Shown here: positions 6,782 to 14,688 of the stretch, piece by piece
How positions within the stretch are numbered: the first letter of the stretch is position 1
Layout of the letters: each line of letters begins with the position of its first letter
NCBI RefSeq assembly: GCF_014842265.1
Contig: NZ_JACYVI010000019.1
Location: 20,467-84,466, forward strand
Origin: Pseudomonas sp. CFBP 13711
GTDB taxonomy: Bacteria > Pseudomonadota > Gammaproteobacteria > Pseudomonadales > Pseudomonadaceae
DNA length: 64,000 nucleotides
Reading direction: 5' to 3'
Translations under genes and position numbers: made by a program
The notes under the pieces: generated by a model
The model's database searches: none
Seen by the model: only the letters and a program-made list of their open reading frames with translations
Told to the model about the DNA's origin: nothing

Positions 6782-6795
6782 TTAGCATCTGCTAA
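6782..6795. promoter_or_regulatory. operator TTAGC-ATCT-GCTAA upstream of repressor
   Basis: This perfect inverted repeat is identical in arms and spacing to O1 at 5327-5340. It lies about 60 bp before the repressor start codon, where an autoregulatory operator would be expected. Confidence 0.7.
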
Positions 6796-6871
6796 CTTTG
6801 GGCAGCGCGGGCTGGATGATCCGATAGATTACGATCAAAAGCAGCCGAGCAAAAACCAGACCCCGAAAACG

Positions 6872-6899
6872 AAAAAGCCCTGCATGAGCAGGGCTTTTT
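6872..6899 (-). terminator. terminator downstream of tRNA-Ser
   Basis: The stem AGCCCTGC and GCAGGGCT with loop ATGA is flanked by A and T runs on either side. It lies directly after the 3' end of the leftward tRNA gene. Confidence 0.75.
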
Positions 6900-6907
6900 A
6901 CTGTGTT

Positions 6908-6998
6908 TGGCGGGGAACTAGGGATTCGAACCCTAGAAACGCTATTAACGTTCGCCGGTTTTCAAGACCGGTGCATTCAACCACTCTGCCAATTCCCC
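6908..6998 (-). tRNA. tRNA-Ser (anticodon TGA)
   Basis: Read on the minus strand, the gene begins GGGGAATTGGCAGAG and has the anticodon loop CTTGAAA, giving TGA. It has a long class II variable arm with the stem AACG/CGTT, the T-loop GGTTCGAATCC, and an encoded CCA end at 6908-6910. The acceptor arms GGGGAA and TTCCCC pair. Its 3' end faces the accessory region, the usual side for phage or island integration into a tRNA gene. No duplicate of the tRNA 3' end was noticed to the left within the window. Confidence 0.95.
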
Positions 6999-7167
6999 GA
7001 AGCATCTGGCGTCGGAAGTTTTTCACCCCTCCGTCGCTTTGCGGGCGCCATAATACCGTAATGAAACAAGCTGTCAAACTCTCCGGCTAGCGCGCTGCCT
7101 CGCCTCTGTTATGATCTTTGCAACTTGAGGTTTCAAACCCTTCGTTTTCACCATCAGGAGTAGCGCC

Positions 7168-7839
7168 ATGCGCGAACAGGATTACGCAGTCAACAACCGC
7201 GTGCAGGTCGAGCAGCTAGAGGTTAGCCGCGTCCTGCGCAACACTTACGGCCTTCTGGCCCTCACCCTCGCCTTCAGCGGCGTCATGGCGTTCGTTGCAC
7301 AACAGATGAACGTGCGTTACCCGAACGTCTTCGTCGTACTAATCGGCTTCTACGGTCTGTTCTTCCTGACCAACAAATTGCGCGATTCGGCGTGGGGTCT
7401 GGTCTCGGCGTTCGCGCTGACGGGCTTCATGGGGTTCATCCTCGGCCCGATCCTCAACCGTTACATCGGCATGCAGGGCGGCGCTGAAGTCGTTGCTTCC
7501 GCGTTTGCGATGACGGCACTGGTCTTCGGTGGTCTGTCGGCCTACGTGCTGATCACCCGCAAGGACATGAGCTTCCTCGGCGGCTTCATCACCGCAGGCT
7601 TCTTCGTGTTGCTCGGGGCCGTGGTGGCCAGCATGTTCTTCCAGATCAGCGGCCTGCAACTGGCGATCAGCGCCGGCTTCGTGCTGTTCTCGTCGGTCTG
7701 CATTCTGTTTCAGACCAGCGCGATCATCCACGGCGGTGAGCGCAACTACATCATGGCGACCATCAGCCTGTATGTATCGATCTACAACCTGTTCATCAGC
7801 CTGTTGCAGATCTTCGGCATCATGGGCAGCAAAGACTGA
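7168..7839 (+). CDS. yccA: Bax inhibitor-1/YccA family inner-membrane protein
   Basis: This 223-residue protein has seven predicted hydrophobic segments, from LLALTLAFSGVMAFVAQQ to the C-terminal LYVSIYNLFISLLQIFG, which is typical of the BI-1/TMBIM fold. The E. coli homologue YccA interacts with and slows the FtsH protease. The start at 7168 has AGGAG upstream. It lies between the tRNA-Ser and the tus genes, as in other Pseudomonas. A terminator follows at 7859-7884. Confidence 0.9.
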   Translation: MREQDYAVNNRVQVEQLEVSRVLRNTYGLLALTLAFSGVMAFVAQQMNVRYPNVFVVLIGFYGLFFLTNKLRDSAWGLVSAFALTGFMGFILGPILNRYIGMQGGAEVVASAFAMTALVFGGLSAYVLITRKDMSFLGGFITAGFFVLLGAVVASMFFQISGLQLAISAGFVLFSSVCILFQTSAIIHGGERNYIMATISLYVSIYNLFISLLQIFGIMGSKD

Positions 7840-7858
7840 TCAGTTTGCCCGCTTAAAC

Positions 7859-7884
7859 AAAAAGCCCGCTTCGGCGGGCTTTTT
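7859..7884 (+). terminator. terminator after yccA
   Basis: GCCCGC (7864-7869), TTCG, GCGGGC (7874-7879), T5. This is a classic intrinsic terminator that separates yccA from the tus operon. Confidence 0.85.
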
Positions 7885-7953
7885 GCTGTCCGGCGTTCAT
7901 GAATTCTTTATCATTGCGCCCATGTTCCCTGCCAGCGCCCCACCGAGCCGCCC

Positions 7954-8346
7954 ATGAAGTTCGCCATCGCCCTGCATTCGCCCGCCCACGCGCCCTCCTC
8001 ACGGCGTGCGCTGCTGTTCGCCAAAGCCGCATTGGCCCAGGGCCATGAAATCGTCCGCCTGTTCTTTTATCAGGACGGCGTACACAGCGCGTCCGGCAAT
8101 GTCGTGTCGCCTCAGGACGAGTCGGACACTGCCGCGCAATGGCGTGATTTCGTCACCACCCACCAGCTTGATGGCGTGGTCTGCATCGCAGCGGCCCTGC
8201 GCCGGGGCTTATTGAATGGCGAAGAAGCGGAACGCTATTCGCGACCTGCGGCGAACCTTGCTGCACCGTGGGAATTGTCGGGGCTGGGTCAGTTGCACGA
8301 CGCGGTCCAGGCGGCCGACCGTTTGATTTGTTTCGGAGGGCCGTGA
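7954..8346 (+). CDS. tusD: sulfur carrier TusD
   Basis: This 130-residue DsrE-family protein is one of the three subunits of the TusBCD complex. The complex passes persulfide sulfur from TusA to TusE for 2-thiouridine at tRNA position 34. The sulfur-accepting cysteine is in DGVVCIAAALRRG, and the FYQDGVHSA stretch matches the family. It is the first gene of a tight operon (tusD, tusC, tusB, tusE, ybiB-like) whose members overlap or nearly touch. The final user of this sulfur, mnmA, is also in the window at 32.9 kb. Confidence 0.93.
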   Translation: MKFAIALHSPAHAPSSRRALLFAKAALAQGHEIVRLFFYQDGVHSASGNVVSPQDESDTAAQWRDFVTTHQLDGVVCIAAALRRGLLNGEEAERYSRPAANLAAPWELSGLGQLHDAVQAADRLICFGGP

Positions 8347-8347
8347 C

Positions 8348-8710
8348 GTGGCGAAGTCATTGTTGATCATCAGCCGTCAGGCGCCCTGGTCCGGTCCGGA
8401 TGCCCGCGAGGCACTGGACATTGCCCTGGCCGGCGGCGCGTTCGATCTGCCGGTCGCCCTGCTGTTCATGGACGACGGCGTGTTTCAGCTGGCGACGGCG
8501 CAGAACGCCAGCCAGGTGCAGCAGAAAGACCTGACCGCCAACCTGCAAGCGTTGTCGATGTTCGGTGTGGAAGACCTGTTCGCCTGCGACACCAGCCTGA
8601 ATCAGCGTGGGATGCAGCCAACCGGCTTGAGCGTCGAACCCCTTCAGGTACTGGATGACTCGCAAATCGCTGGGCTCATTGACCGTTACGACCAGGTGAT
8701 CACAATCTGA
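8348..8710 (+). CDS. tusC: sulfur relay protein TusC
   Basis: This 120-residue DsrF/TusC family protein has SLLIISRQAPWSGPDAREAL at the N-terminus and ALLFMDDGVFQL in the middle. It starts with GTG at 8348, one base after the tusD stop. It forms the structural core of TusBCD and lacks an essential catalytic cysteine. Its stop overlaps the tusB start (TGATG). Confidence 0.92.
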   Translation: MAKSLLIISRQAPWSGPDAREALDIALAGGAFDLPVALLFMDDGVFQLATAQNASQVQQKDLTANLQALSMFGVEDLFACDTSLNQRGMQPTGLSVEPLQVLDDSQIAGLIDRYDQVITI

Positions 8711-9009
8711 TGGCTACCCTGCACGTACTCTCTCACTCCCCTTTTACCGACTCGCGCCTGAGCAGTTGCCTGCGCGTGCTCGGCAGTCAAGACGCGATCC
8801 TTTTGTGCGGCGACGCAACCTATGCGTTGCGCGCAGACACCGCTACCGCCCAGACACTGAGCGCGAAAACGGGCAGCCTGAAACTGTTCGTGCTCGATGA
8901 AGACGCCACCGCTCGAAACATCGCGCTGCCTGACTGGGTCCAAGGCGTCGACTACGCCGGCTTCGTCGCGCTCTCGGTGCAATACGACAAGGTCAACACA
9001 TGGCTATGA
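8710..9009 (+). CDS. tusB: sulfur relay protein TusB
   Basis: This 99-residue DsrH/TusB family protein begins TLHVLSHSPFTDSRL. The mid-region CGDATYALRA and the C-terminal VDYAGFVAL fit the family. It overlaps tusC by one base and tusE by ten, so the operon is probably translated in a coupled way. Confidence 0.9.
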   Translation: MATLHVLSHSPFTDSRLSSCLRVLGSQDAILLCGDATYALRADTATAQTLSAKTGSLKLFVLDEDATARNIALPDWVQGVDYAGFVALSVQYDKVNTWL

Positions 9010-9341
9010 AACAGCTCATCGTCGACGGGCACAGCATCGCGCTGGACAAAGACGGCTATCTTGAGGACCTCCACGACTGGTCCAATGAAGTCGCCGAAGC
9101 CCTGGCCCTTGAAGAAGACATCGCCCTTACTCCCGATCACTGGGAAATTCTCGAACTGCTGCGTGCGTTCTACGCGGAGTTTCAGCTGTCCCCGGCCACG
9201 CGGCCGCTGGTCAAGTACACCGCGCTGAAACTGGGCGCCGACAAGGGCAACAGCTTGCACTTGAATCGTCTGTTCAACGGCACTCCCGCCAAACTTGCCG
9301 CCAAGCTGGCGGGCCTGCCCAAGCCGACCAATTGCCTATGA
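9000..9341 (+). CDS. tusE: sulfur carrier TusE (DsrC-like)
   Basis: This 113-residue protein of the DsrC/TusE family has DGYLEDLHDWSNEVAEALA and LTPDHWEILELLR. The penultimate cysteine (PKPTNCL) carries the persulfide to MnmA. An internal start at 9006 would remove two residues. The stop overlaps the next gene by four bases. Confidence 0.94.
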   Translation: MAMKQLIVDGHSIALDKDGYLEDLHDWSNEVAEALALEEDIALTPDHWEILELLRAFYAEFQLSPATRPLVKYTALKLGADKGNSLHLNRLFNGTPAKLAAKLAGLPKPTNCL

Positions 9342-10339
9342 CCGACTTCACTCCCCTCGTCATCGAAACCCCTGCCGAGCATCCGTTCGCGCCCTTCGTG
9401 CGCATTCTCGGCAAGGGCAAGCGTGGTGCGCGCAACATGACCCGCGCCGAAGCGCGGGAAGCCATGGGCATGGTGCTCGATGAAAAAGTCGAAGACACCC
9501 AACTCGGCGCGTTCCTGATGTTGCTTCGACACAAGGAAGAAAGCCCGGATGAGCTCGCGGGTTTCACCGAAGCGGTGCGCGAGCGGCTGCATGCGCCGGA
9601 ACTGAAGGTCGATATCGACTGGCCCACGTATGCCGGCAAAAAGCGTCATCTGCCGTGGTACCTGCTGGCCGCCAAGTGCCTGGCACAGAACGGCGTGCGC
9701 GTATTGATGCACGGCGGCGGCGCCCACACCGCCGGCCGCCTGTACAGCGAGCAGTTGCTGGAGCTGTTGGGCATTCCGCTGTGCCGAAACTGGCAGGCGG
9801 TGGGTGAAGCGCTGGAGCAGCAGAGCATTGCGTTCTTCCCCCTCGGCGACTGGGCGCCGCAGCTGCAGCGCATGATCGATCTGCGCAACACGCTGGGTCT
9901 GCGCTCGCCGATCCATTCCCTGGCGCGCATCCTCAATCCGCTGGGTGCCCGCTGCGGGCTGCAGAGTATTTTCCATCCGGGCTATCAGGGCGTACACCGC
10001 GACGCCAGCAGCCTGCTCGGCGACCACGCCATCGTGATCAAGGGCGACGGCGGTGAAGTCGAGATCAATCCCGACACCATCAGCCACTTGTATGGCACGA
10101 CTGACGGTGAGCCGTGGGACGAGGAATGGCCGGCGTTGTCGGACCGTCGCCACGTGAAGCCGGCCACCCTCGATCCGCAGCATCTGCTCGCGATCTGGAA
10201 AGGCGACATCGAGGACAGTTACCCGCAACTGGCGCTGATCGCCACCATGGCGCTGGCACTGCGGGGCCTCGGGATGCCGCGAACTGAAGCCTTCGCGCAG
10301 GCCGAGCAGTATTGGGCGAACCGAAACAGATCGATTTAG
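9338..10339 (+). CDS. ybiB: YbiB/TrpD2-like glycosyltransferase-family protein
   Basis: This 333-residue protein belongs to the anthranilate phosphoribosyltransferase fold family. It has a helical N-domain (RNMTRAEAREAMGMVLD, EDTQLGAFLMLLRHKEES) and a C-domain with MHGGGAHTAGRLYSEQLLE. The YbiB/TrpD2 members are reported to bind nucleic acids in place of making tryptophan, and E. coli ybiB is linked to DNA damage. The start at 9338 (ATGA overlap with tusE) is preferred over a TTG at 9332. It is the last gene of the tus operon. Confidence 0.85.
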   Translation: MTDFTPLVIETPAEHPFAPFVRILGKGKRGARNMTRAEAREAMGMVLDEKVEDTQLGAFLMLLRHKEESPDELAGFTEAVRERLHAPELKVDIDWPTYAGKKRHLPWYLLAAKCLAQNGVRVLMHGGGAHTAGRLYSEQLLELLGIPLCRNWQAVGEALEQQSIAFFPLGDWAPQLQRMIDLRNTLGLRSPIHSLARILNPLGARCGLQSIFHPGYQGVHRDASSLLGDHAIVIKGDGGEVEINPDTISHLYGTTDGEPWDEEWPALSDRRHVKPATLDPQHLLAIWKGDIEDSYPQLALIATMALALRGLGMPRTEAFAQAEQYWANRNRSI

Positions 10340-10436
10340 CCGATAGCTACCCCCCAGTCTTTGCGTTATTCGTTCGAACGATTGCCTTTAGACTGATCTC
10401 CAACGTACTTCGGTACAGCTCACTTTGGAGTCAGAC

Positions 10437-11438
10437 ATGGGCCTTCTCGTTGAAGGACGCTGGCAAGACCAGTGGTACGAAAGCAGCAAAGACGGCGCTT
10501 TTCAGCGCGAGCAAGCCAAGCGCCGGAACTGGGTTACCAGCGATGGTCGGCCCGGCCCGTCCGGTGAAGGCGGCTTCAAGGCGGAAGCCGGTCGCTACCA
10601 TTTGTACGTTTCCCTGGCTTGCCCGTGGGCCCATCGGACGCTGATCGTCCGTAAGCTCAAGGGCCTGGAAAGTCTGATCGACGTCTCCGTGGTCAGTTGG
10701 CTGATGCGCGAGAACGGCTGGACGTTCGACAAGCAGAAAGGGTCTACCGGCGACGCGCTGGATGGCCATACGTTCATGTACCAGCGCTACCTGGCCGACA
10801 CCGCCGATTACACCGGTCGGGTGACCGTGCCGGTGCTGTGGGACAAACAACTGAATCGCATCGTCAGCAATGAATCATCGGAAATCATCCGGATGTTCAA
10901 TTCGGCGTTCGACGACCTGACCGGCAATCACCTGGATCTGTATCCGGAGCCGCTGCGCGACGAGATCGACCGGCTGAACGACCGAATTTATCCGGCCGTG
11001 AACAACGGCGTTTACCGCGCCGGGTTCGCCACGTCACAACGTGCGTACGAAGAGGCCTTCGACGAAGTGTTCGCCGAGCTTGATGCGCTGGAAAGCCTGC
11101 TCAGCGAGAAACGCTACCTGGCGGGTGAATACCTGACCGAAGCGGACGTGCGCCTGTTCACCACGCTGATTCGCTTTGACGCGGTGTATCACGGGCACTT
11201 CAAGTGCAACCTGCGGCGCATTGCCGACTACCCGAACCTGAGCAACTGGGTGCGCGAGATGTACCAGCTGCCGGGCGTGGCCGAGACAGTGGATTTCGTG
11301 CACATCAAGCATCACTACTACGCAAGCCACGCCACCATCAACCCGACCGGCATCGTGCCAAAAGGCCCGCAGCAGGACTTTAGCGGCGAGCATGATCGCG
11401 GGCGTTTGAGCGGAAAAGGGATCTTGCACAACGACTGA
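10437..11438 (+). CDS. yqjG: glutathionyl-hydroquinone reductase (YqjG/Xi-class GST)
   Basis: This 333-residue cytosolic enzyme reduces glutathionyl-hydroquinones with glutathione. The Xi-class motif CPWAHRT holds the active cysteine in LYVSLACPWAHRT. NESSEIIRMFNSAF binds glutathione in the family. The C-terminal domain has EADVRLFTTLIRFD and the HYYASHATINPTGIVPKGP tail typical of YqjG. The ATG at 10437 has GGAG at 10427-10430 and is preferred over a TTG at 10425. Confidence 0.93.
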   Translation: MGLLVEGRWQDQWYESSKDGAFQREQAKRRNWVTSDGRPGPSGEGGFKAEAGRYHLYVSLACPWAHRTLIVRKLKGLESLIDVSVVSWLMRENGWTFDKQKGSTGDALDGHTFMYQRYLADTADYTGRVTVPVLWDKQLNRIVSNESSEIIRMFNSAFDDLTGNHLDLYPEPLRDEIDRLNDRIYPAVNNGVYRAGFATSQRAYEEAFDEVFAELDALESLLSEKRYLAGEYLTEADVRLFTTLIRFDAVYHGHFKCNLRRIADYPNLSNWVREMYQLPGVAETVDFVHIKHHYYASHATINPTGIVPKGPQQDFSGEHDRGRLSGKGILHND

Positions 11439-11486
11439 TGGGTTTCAGTTAAAGACCTGAAACCCGTCACTCGGTGCATGATCATT

Positions 11487-11576
11487 GTGGGAGCGAGCTT
11501 GCTCGCGAATAGGCCAGTGCATCCGCAAAATTTTCAGCGGCTGGAAGGCAGTCTTCGTGAGCAAGCTCACTCCCAC
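11487..11576. repeat. REP doublet (REPIN)
   Basis: Two inverted Pseudomonas REP units, gtgggagcgagcttgctcgc (from 11487) and its near complement ending cactcccac (11554-11576), flank a 44-bp spacer. Such paired REPs are dispersed by RAYT transposases. Here it fills the gap between two convergent genes, yqjG and cysG. Confidence 0.85.
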
Positions 11577-11621
11577 AAGAATTGTGTAGCTCTCGCGAAG
11601 CCAGGCAGGCGCATGTCGTGA

Positions 11622-13016
11622 TCAGACGCTAGCCTGCGCCCCTTCGAACCACGCCAGTTTTTCCCGCAACTTCACCACTTCGCCCACAATCACCAGGGTC
11701 GGCGCATGAACCTCATGCTCCGCCACCAGTTGCGGCAGATTGGCCAGCGTGCCGGTGAAGACGCGCTGGTTGACTGTGGTGCCCTGCTGAATCAGCGCCG
11801 CAGGGGTTTCGGCCGATCGGCCGTGCTTGATCAGCTGTTCGCAAATGACCGGCAGCCCGATCAGGCCCATGTAGAGCACCAAGGTCTGGGATGGTGAGAC
11901 CAGGTCTTTCCATGGCAGATCGGTAGAGCCGTTCTTCAGATGACCGGTCACGAAACGCACGGACTGCGCGTGATCGCGGTGCGTCAGCGGAATGCCGGCA
12001 TAGGCCGCGCAACCACTGGCCGCCGTGATGCCAGGTACGACCTGGAAGGGAATGCCGTGGGCCGCCAGTTCTTCGATCTCTTCACCGCCACGGCCGAAGA
12101 TGAACGGATCACCGCCCTTCAGTCGCACCACGCGTTTGCCCCGCTTGGCCAGATCCACCAGTTGCTGGTTGATCTGATCCTGGGGCAAGGCGTGATCGGC
12201 GCGCTGCTTGCCTACGTAGACGCGGTCAGCGTCGCGGCGGCACAGATCCAGAATCGCCGGTGCTACCAGGCGGTCGTACAGAACGACATCCGCCTGCTGC
12301 ATCAAACGCAGCGCGCGGAAGGTCAGCAGATCAGGATCGCCCGGCCCGGCGCCCACGAGGTACACCTCGCCGGTCGTGGCCGGCGCATCGCCGTCAATCT
12401 TTGCCTGCAACAGCCGCTCTGCCTCGGCGCCCTGCCCGGCCAGTTGCCGGTCAGCAATGGGTCCCTGAAATACATCCTCCCAGAACGCCCGACGCTGCTG
12501 AACGTTGGGAAACAGCCCTTTCACCTGATGGCGAAAGCGCGCGGCCAGACCGGCCAGATGCCCGTAAGTCGGTGGAATCCAGGTTTCGAGCTTGGCGCGG
12601 ATCAGCCGTGCCAGCACCGGCGCATCGCCACCGCTGGACACCGCAATCACCAGCGGCGACCGATCGACGATGGCCGGGAAGATCACGCTGCACAGCGCAG
12701 GCGCATCCACCACGTTAACCGGCACACCGCGCTGGCGGGCATCGGCTGACACTTGCGCATTGAGTGGCTCATCGTCGGTGGCGGCAATGATGAGCACGCA
12801 ACCATTGAGGTCCGACTCGGTGTAGCCGCGCAGAATCTCTTCGCCGCCGCTGCGCTCGATCAGCTCGCGCACCTCCGCTCCGATCTCGGGGGCAACCACG
12901 CGCAGCACCGCCCCGGAATCAGCCAGCAGGCGAGACTTGCGCAAGGCAATCTCGCCGCCGCCCACCACCAGCACCCGAGCGCCCCGAAGGTTATGGAACA
13001 GCGGCAGAAATTCCAT
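11622..13016 (-). CDS. cysG: siroheme synthase CysG
   Basis: This 464-residue trifunctional enzyme makes siroheme for sulfite and nitrite reductases. The N-terminal part (1-150) is the precorrin-2 dehydrogenase/ferrochelatase with VLVVGGGEIALRK for NAD. The C-terminal part (about 215-460) is uroporphyrinogen-III methyltransferase with VYLVGAGPGDPDLLT, VVRLKGGDPFIFGRGGEE and VVPGITAASGCAAY. It lies directly after serS with no gap. Confidence 0.97.
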   Translation of the reverse strand: MEFLPLFHNLRGARVLVVGGGEIALRKSRLLADSGAVLRVVAPEIGAEVRELIERSGGEEILRGYTESDLNGCVLIIAATDDEPLNAQVSADARQRGVPVNVVDAPALCSVIFPAIVDRSPLVIAVSSGGDAPVLARLIRAKLETWIPPTYGHLAGLAARFRHQVKGLFPNVQQRRAFWEDVFQGPIADRQLAGQGAEAERLLQAKIDGDAPATTGEVYLVGAGPGDPDLLTFRALRLMQQADVVLYDRLVAPAILDLCRRDADRVYVGKQRADHALPQDQINQQLVDLAKRGKRVVRLKGGDPFIFGRGGEEIEELAAHGIPFQVVPGITAASGCAAYAGIPLTHRDHAQSVRFVTGHLKNGSTDLPWKDLVSPSQTLVLYMGLIGLPVICEQLIKHGRSAETPAALIQQGTTVNQRVFTGTLANLPQLVAEHEVHAPTLVIVGEVVKLREKLAWFEGAQASV

Positions 13017-14297
13017 TTAGCCGATCACCTCGATGCCGCCCATCCAGGGCTTGAGGACGTCCGGCACGCGGATCGAGCCGTCGGCCTGCTGGTAGTTTTC
13101 CAGCACCGCCACCAGCGTACGACCCACCGCGAGACCCGAACCGTTCAGCGTGTGAACCAGTTCCGGCTTGCCGGTTTCCGGGTTGCGCCAGCGCGCCTGC
13201 ATGCGACGCGCCTGGAAATCGCCGCAGTTGGAGCACGACGAGATTTCACGGTATTTGTCCTGACTCGGAATCCACACTTCCAGGTCGTAGGTTTTCACTG
13301 CGCTGAAACCCATGTCGCCGGTGCACAGCGCCAGTACGCGATACGGCAATTCGAGCAGTTGCAGAACGCGCTCTGCGTGACCGGTCAGGCTTTCCAGTGC
13401 TTCCATGGATTTTTCCGGCTCGACGATCTGCACCATCTCAACCTTGTCGAACTGGTGCTGACGGATCATGCCGCGGGTATCACGGCCCGACGCGCCGGCT
13501 TCGCTGCGGAAGCAAGGGGTGTGGGCGACGAATTTCAACGGCAACTGCTTGGCGTCGATGATTTCCCCGGAGACGATGTTGGTCAGCGACACTTCGGCGG
13601 TCGGGATCAGGTACAGATCGGCCTCGCCTTCGCGGGAGATCTTGAACAGGTCTTCTTCGAATTTCGGCAGCTGGCCGGTGCCCTGCAACGCAGGCGCCTG
13701 GACCAGATACGGCGTGTAGGTCTCTTCGTAACCATGCTCGTTGATGTGCAGCGTGATCATGAATTGCGCCAGCGCACGGTGCAGGCGCGCAATAGGGCCC
13801 CGCAACAACGCGAAACGGGCGCCGGACAGCTTGGCGGCGGTTTCGAAATCCAGCCAGCCGAACTTCTCGCCCAGGGCAACGTGGTCCTGAACCGCGAAAT
13901 CGAACGACGCCGGCGTGCCCCATGTGCGCACTTGGACGTTCTCTTCTTCATCAGCGCCCACCGGCACCGATTCGTGGGGCAGGTTCGGCATGCTCAGGGC
14001 CATGGCGTCGAGCTCGGACTGAATGGCGTCCAGCTCTTTCTTGCCGGTGCTCAGCTCTTCGGCCATGCGATCAATGTCGGCCATCAGCGGCGCGATGTCT
14101 TCGCCGCGCTGCTTGGCCTGGCCGATGGATTTGGAACGGGCGTTACGCTCGGCCTGAAGCTGTTCGGTGCGGGTCTGCACCGTCTTGCGCTGGGCTTCCA
14201 GCGCTTCGATGCGGCCCACGTCCAGTGTGTAGCCACGGGAAGCCAGGCGATCCGCTACGTCCTGAAGTTGAGTACGCAGCAGTTTGGAGTCGAGCAT
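13017..14297 (-). CDS. serS: seryl-tRNA synthetase
   Basis: This 426-residue class II synthetase has an N-terminal coiled coil (about residues 25-100, QRKTVQTRTEQLQAERNARS) that grips the long arm of tRNA-Ser. The motif 2 region is FRSEAGASGRDTRGMIRQHQ and motif 3 is LNGSGLAVGRTLVA. It charges the tRNA-Ser found at 6908-6998, among others. It is followed without a gap by cysG, and crcB lies 16 bp upstream. Confidence 0.98.
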   Translation of the reverse strand: MLDSKLLRTQLQDVADRLASRGYTLDVGRIEALEAQRKTVQTRTEQLQAERNARSKSIGQAKQRGEDIAPLMADIDRMAEELSTGKKELDAIQSELDAMALSMPNLPHESVPVGADEEENVQVRTWGTPASFDFAVQDHVALGEKFGWLDFETAAKLSGARFALLRGPIARLHRALAQFMITLHINEHGYEETYTPYLVQAPALQGTGQLPKFEEDLFKISREGEADLYLIPTAEVSLTNIVSGEIIDAKQLPLKFVAHTPCFRSEAGASGRDTRGMIRQHQFDKVEMVQIVEPEKSMEALESLTGHAERVLQLLELPYRVLALCTGDMGFSAVKTYDLEVWIPSQDKYREISSCSNCGDFQARRMQARWRNPETGKPELVHTLNGSGLAVGRTLVAVLENYQQADGSIRVPDVLKPWMGGIEVIG

Positions 14298-14313
14298 ATC
14301 GGTCTCTCGTATA

Positions 14314-14688
14314 TTAAATTCGGGTCAAAGACAGGCCGGCCCATGTTGCGAGCAGCCCGCCCAGTACGCTGATGAGGGCGTAACCAATGGCCAGAGGAGC
14401 CTGGCCGCTTTCAAGCAGGCGAATCGTGTCCAGTGAGAAAGACGAAAACGTCGTCAAACCACCGAGGAATCCCACCATCAAACCGGCGCGCAACTCGATC
14501 GGGACTTCCGGGCGAATCAGAAACAGCCCGTAGAGCAAACCGATCAGCAGGCAGCCCACCAGATTCACGGCGAGCGTTGCTGTGTAGAAATAGCGCGGCC
14601 AGTTCGCAGCGACCACGTTAGCCGTCGCGAAACGCAGTAATGTACCAGCCACGCCACCGGCGGACACGGCAAGAATCAACTGAATCAC
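14314..14688 (-). CDS. crcB: fluoride exporter CrcB/Fluc
   Basis: This 124-residue protein has four membrane segments. The Fluc signatures are present: GGVAGTLLRF near the N-terminus and GFLGGLTTFSSFSLD in the third helix, with the phenylalanines that line the pore. It starts with GTG at 14688, overlapping the rarA stop by one base, and has GGAG upstream. I saw no obvious fluoride riboswitch before it, which fits co-transcription with rarA. Confidence 0.95.
   Translation of the reverse strand: MIQLILAVSAGGVAGTLLRFATANVVAANWPRYFYTATLAVNLVGCLLIGLLYGLFLIRPEVPIELRAGLMVGFLGGLTTFSSFSLDTIRLLESGQAPLAIGYALISVLGGLLATWAGLSLTRI

Noticed and set aside
12753..14372. 539-residue plus-strand frame opposite serS
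   Set aside because: It is antisense to serS, which has full catalytic motifs. The predicted protein is rich in H, Q and R, as is common for shadows of high-GC genes.
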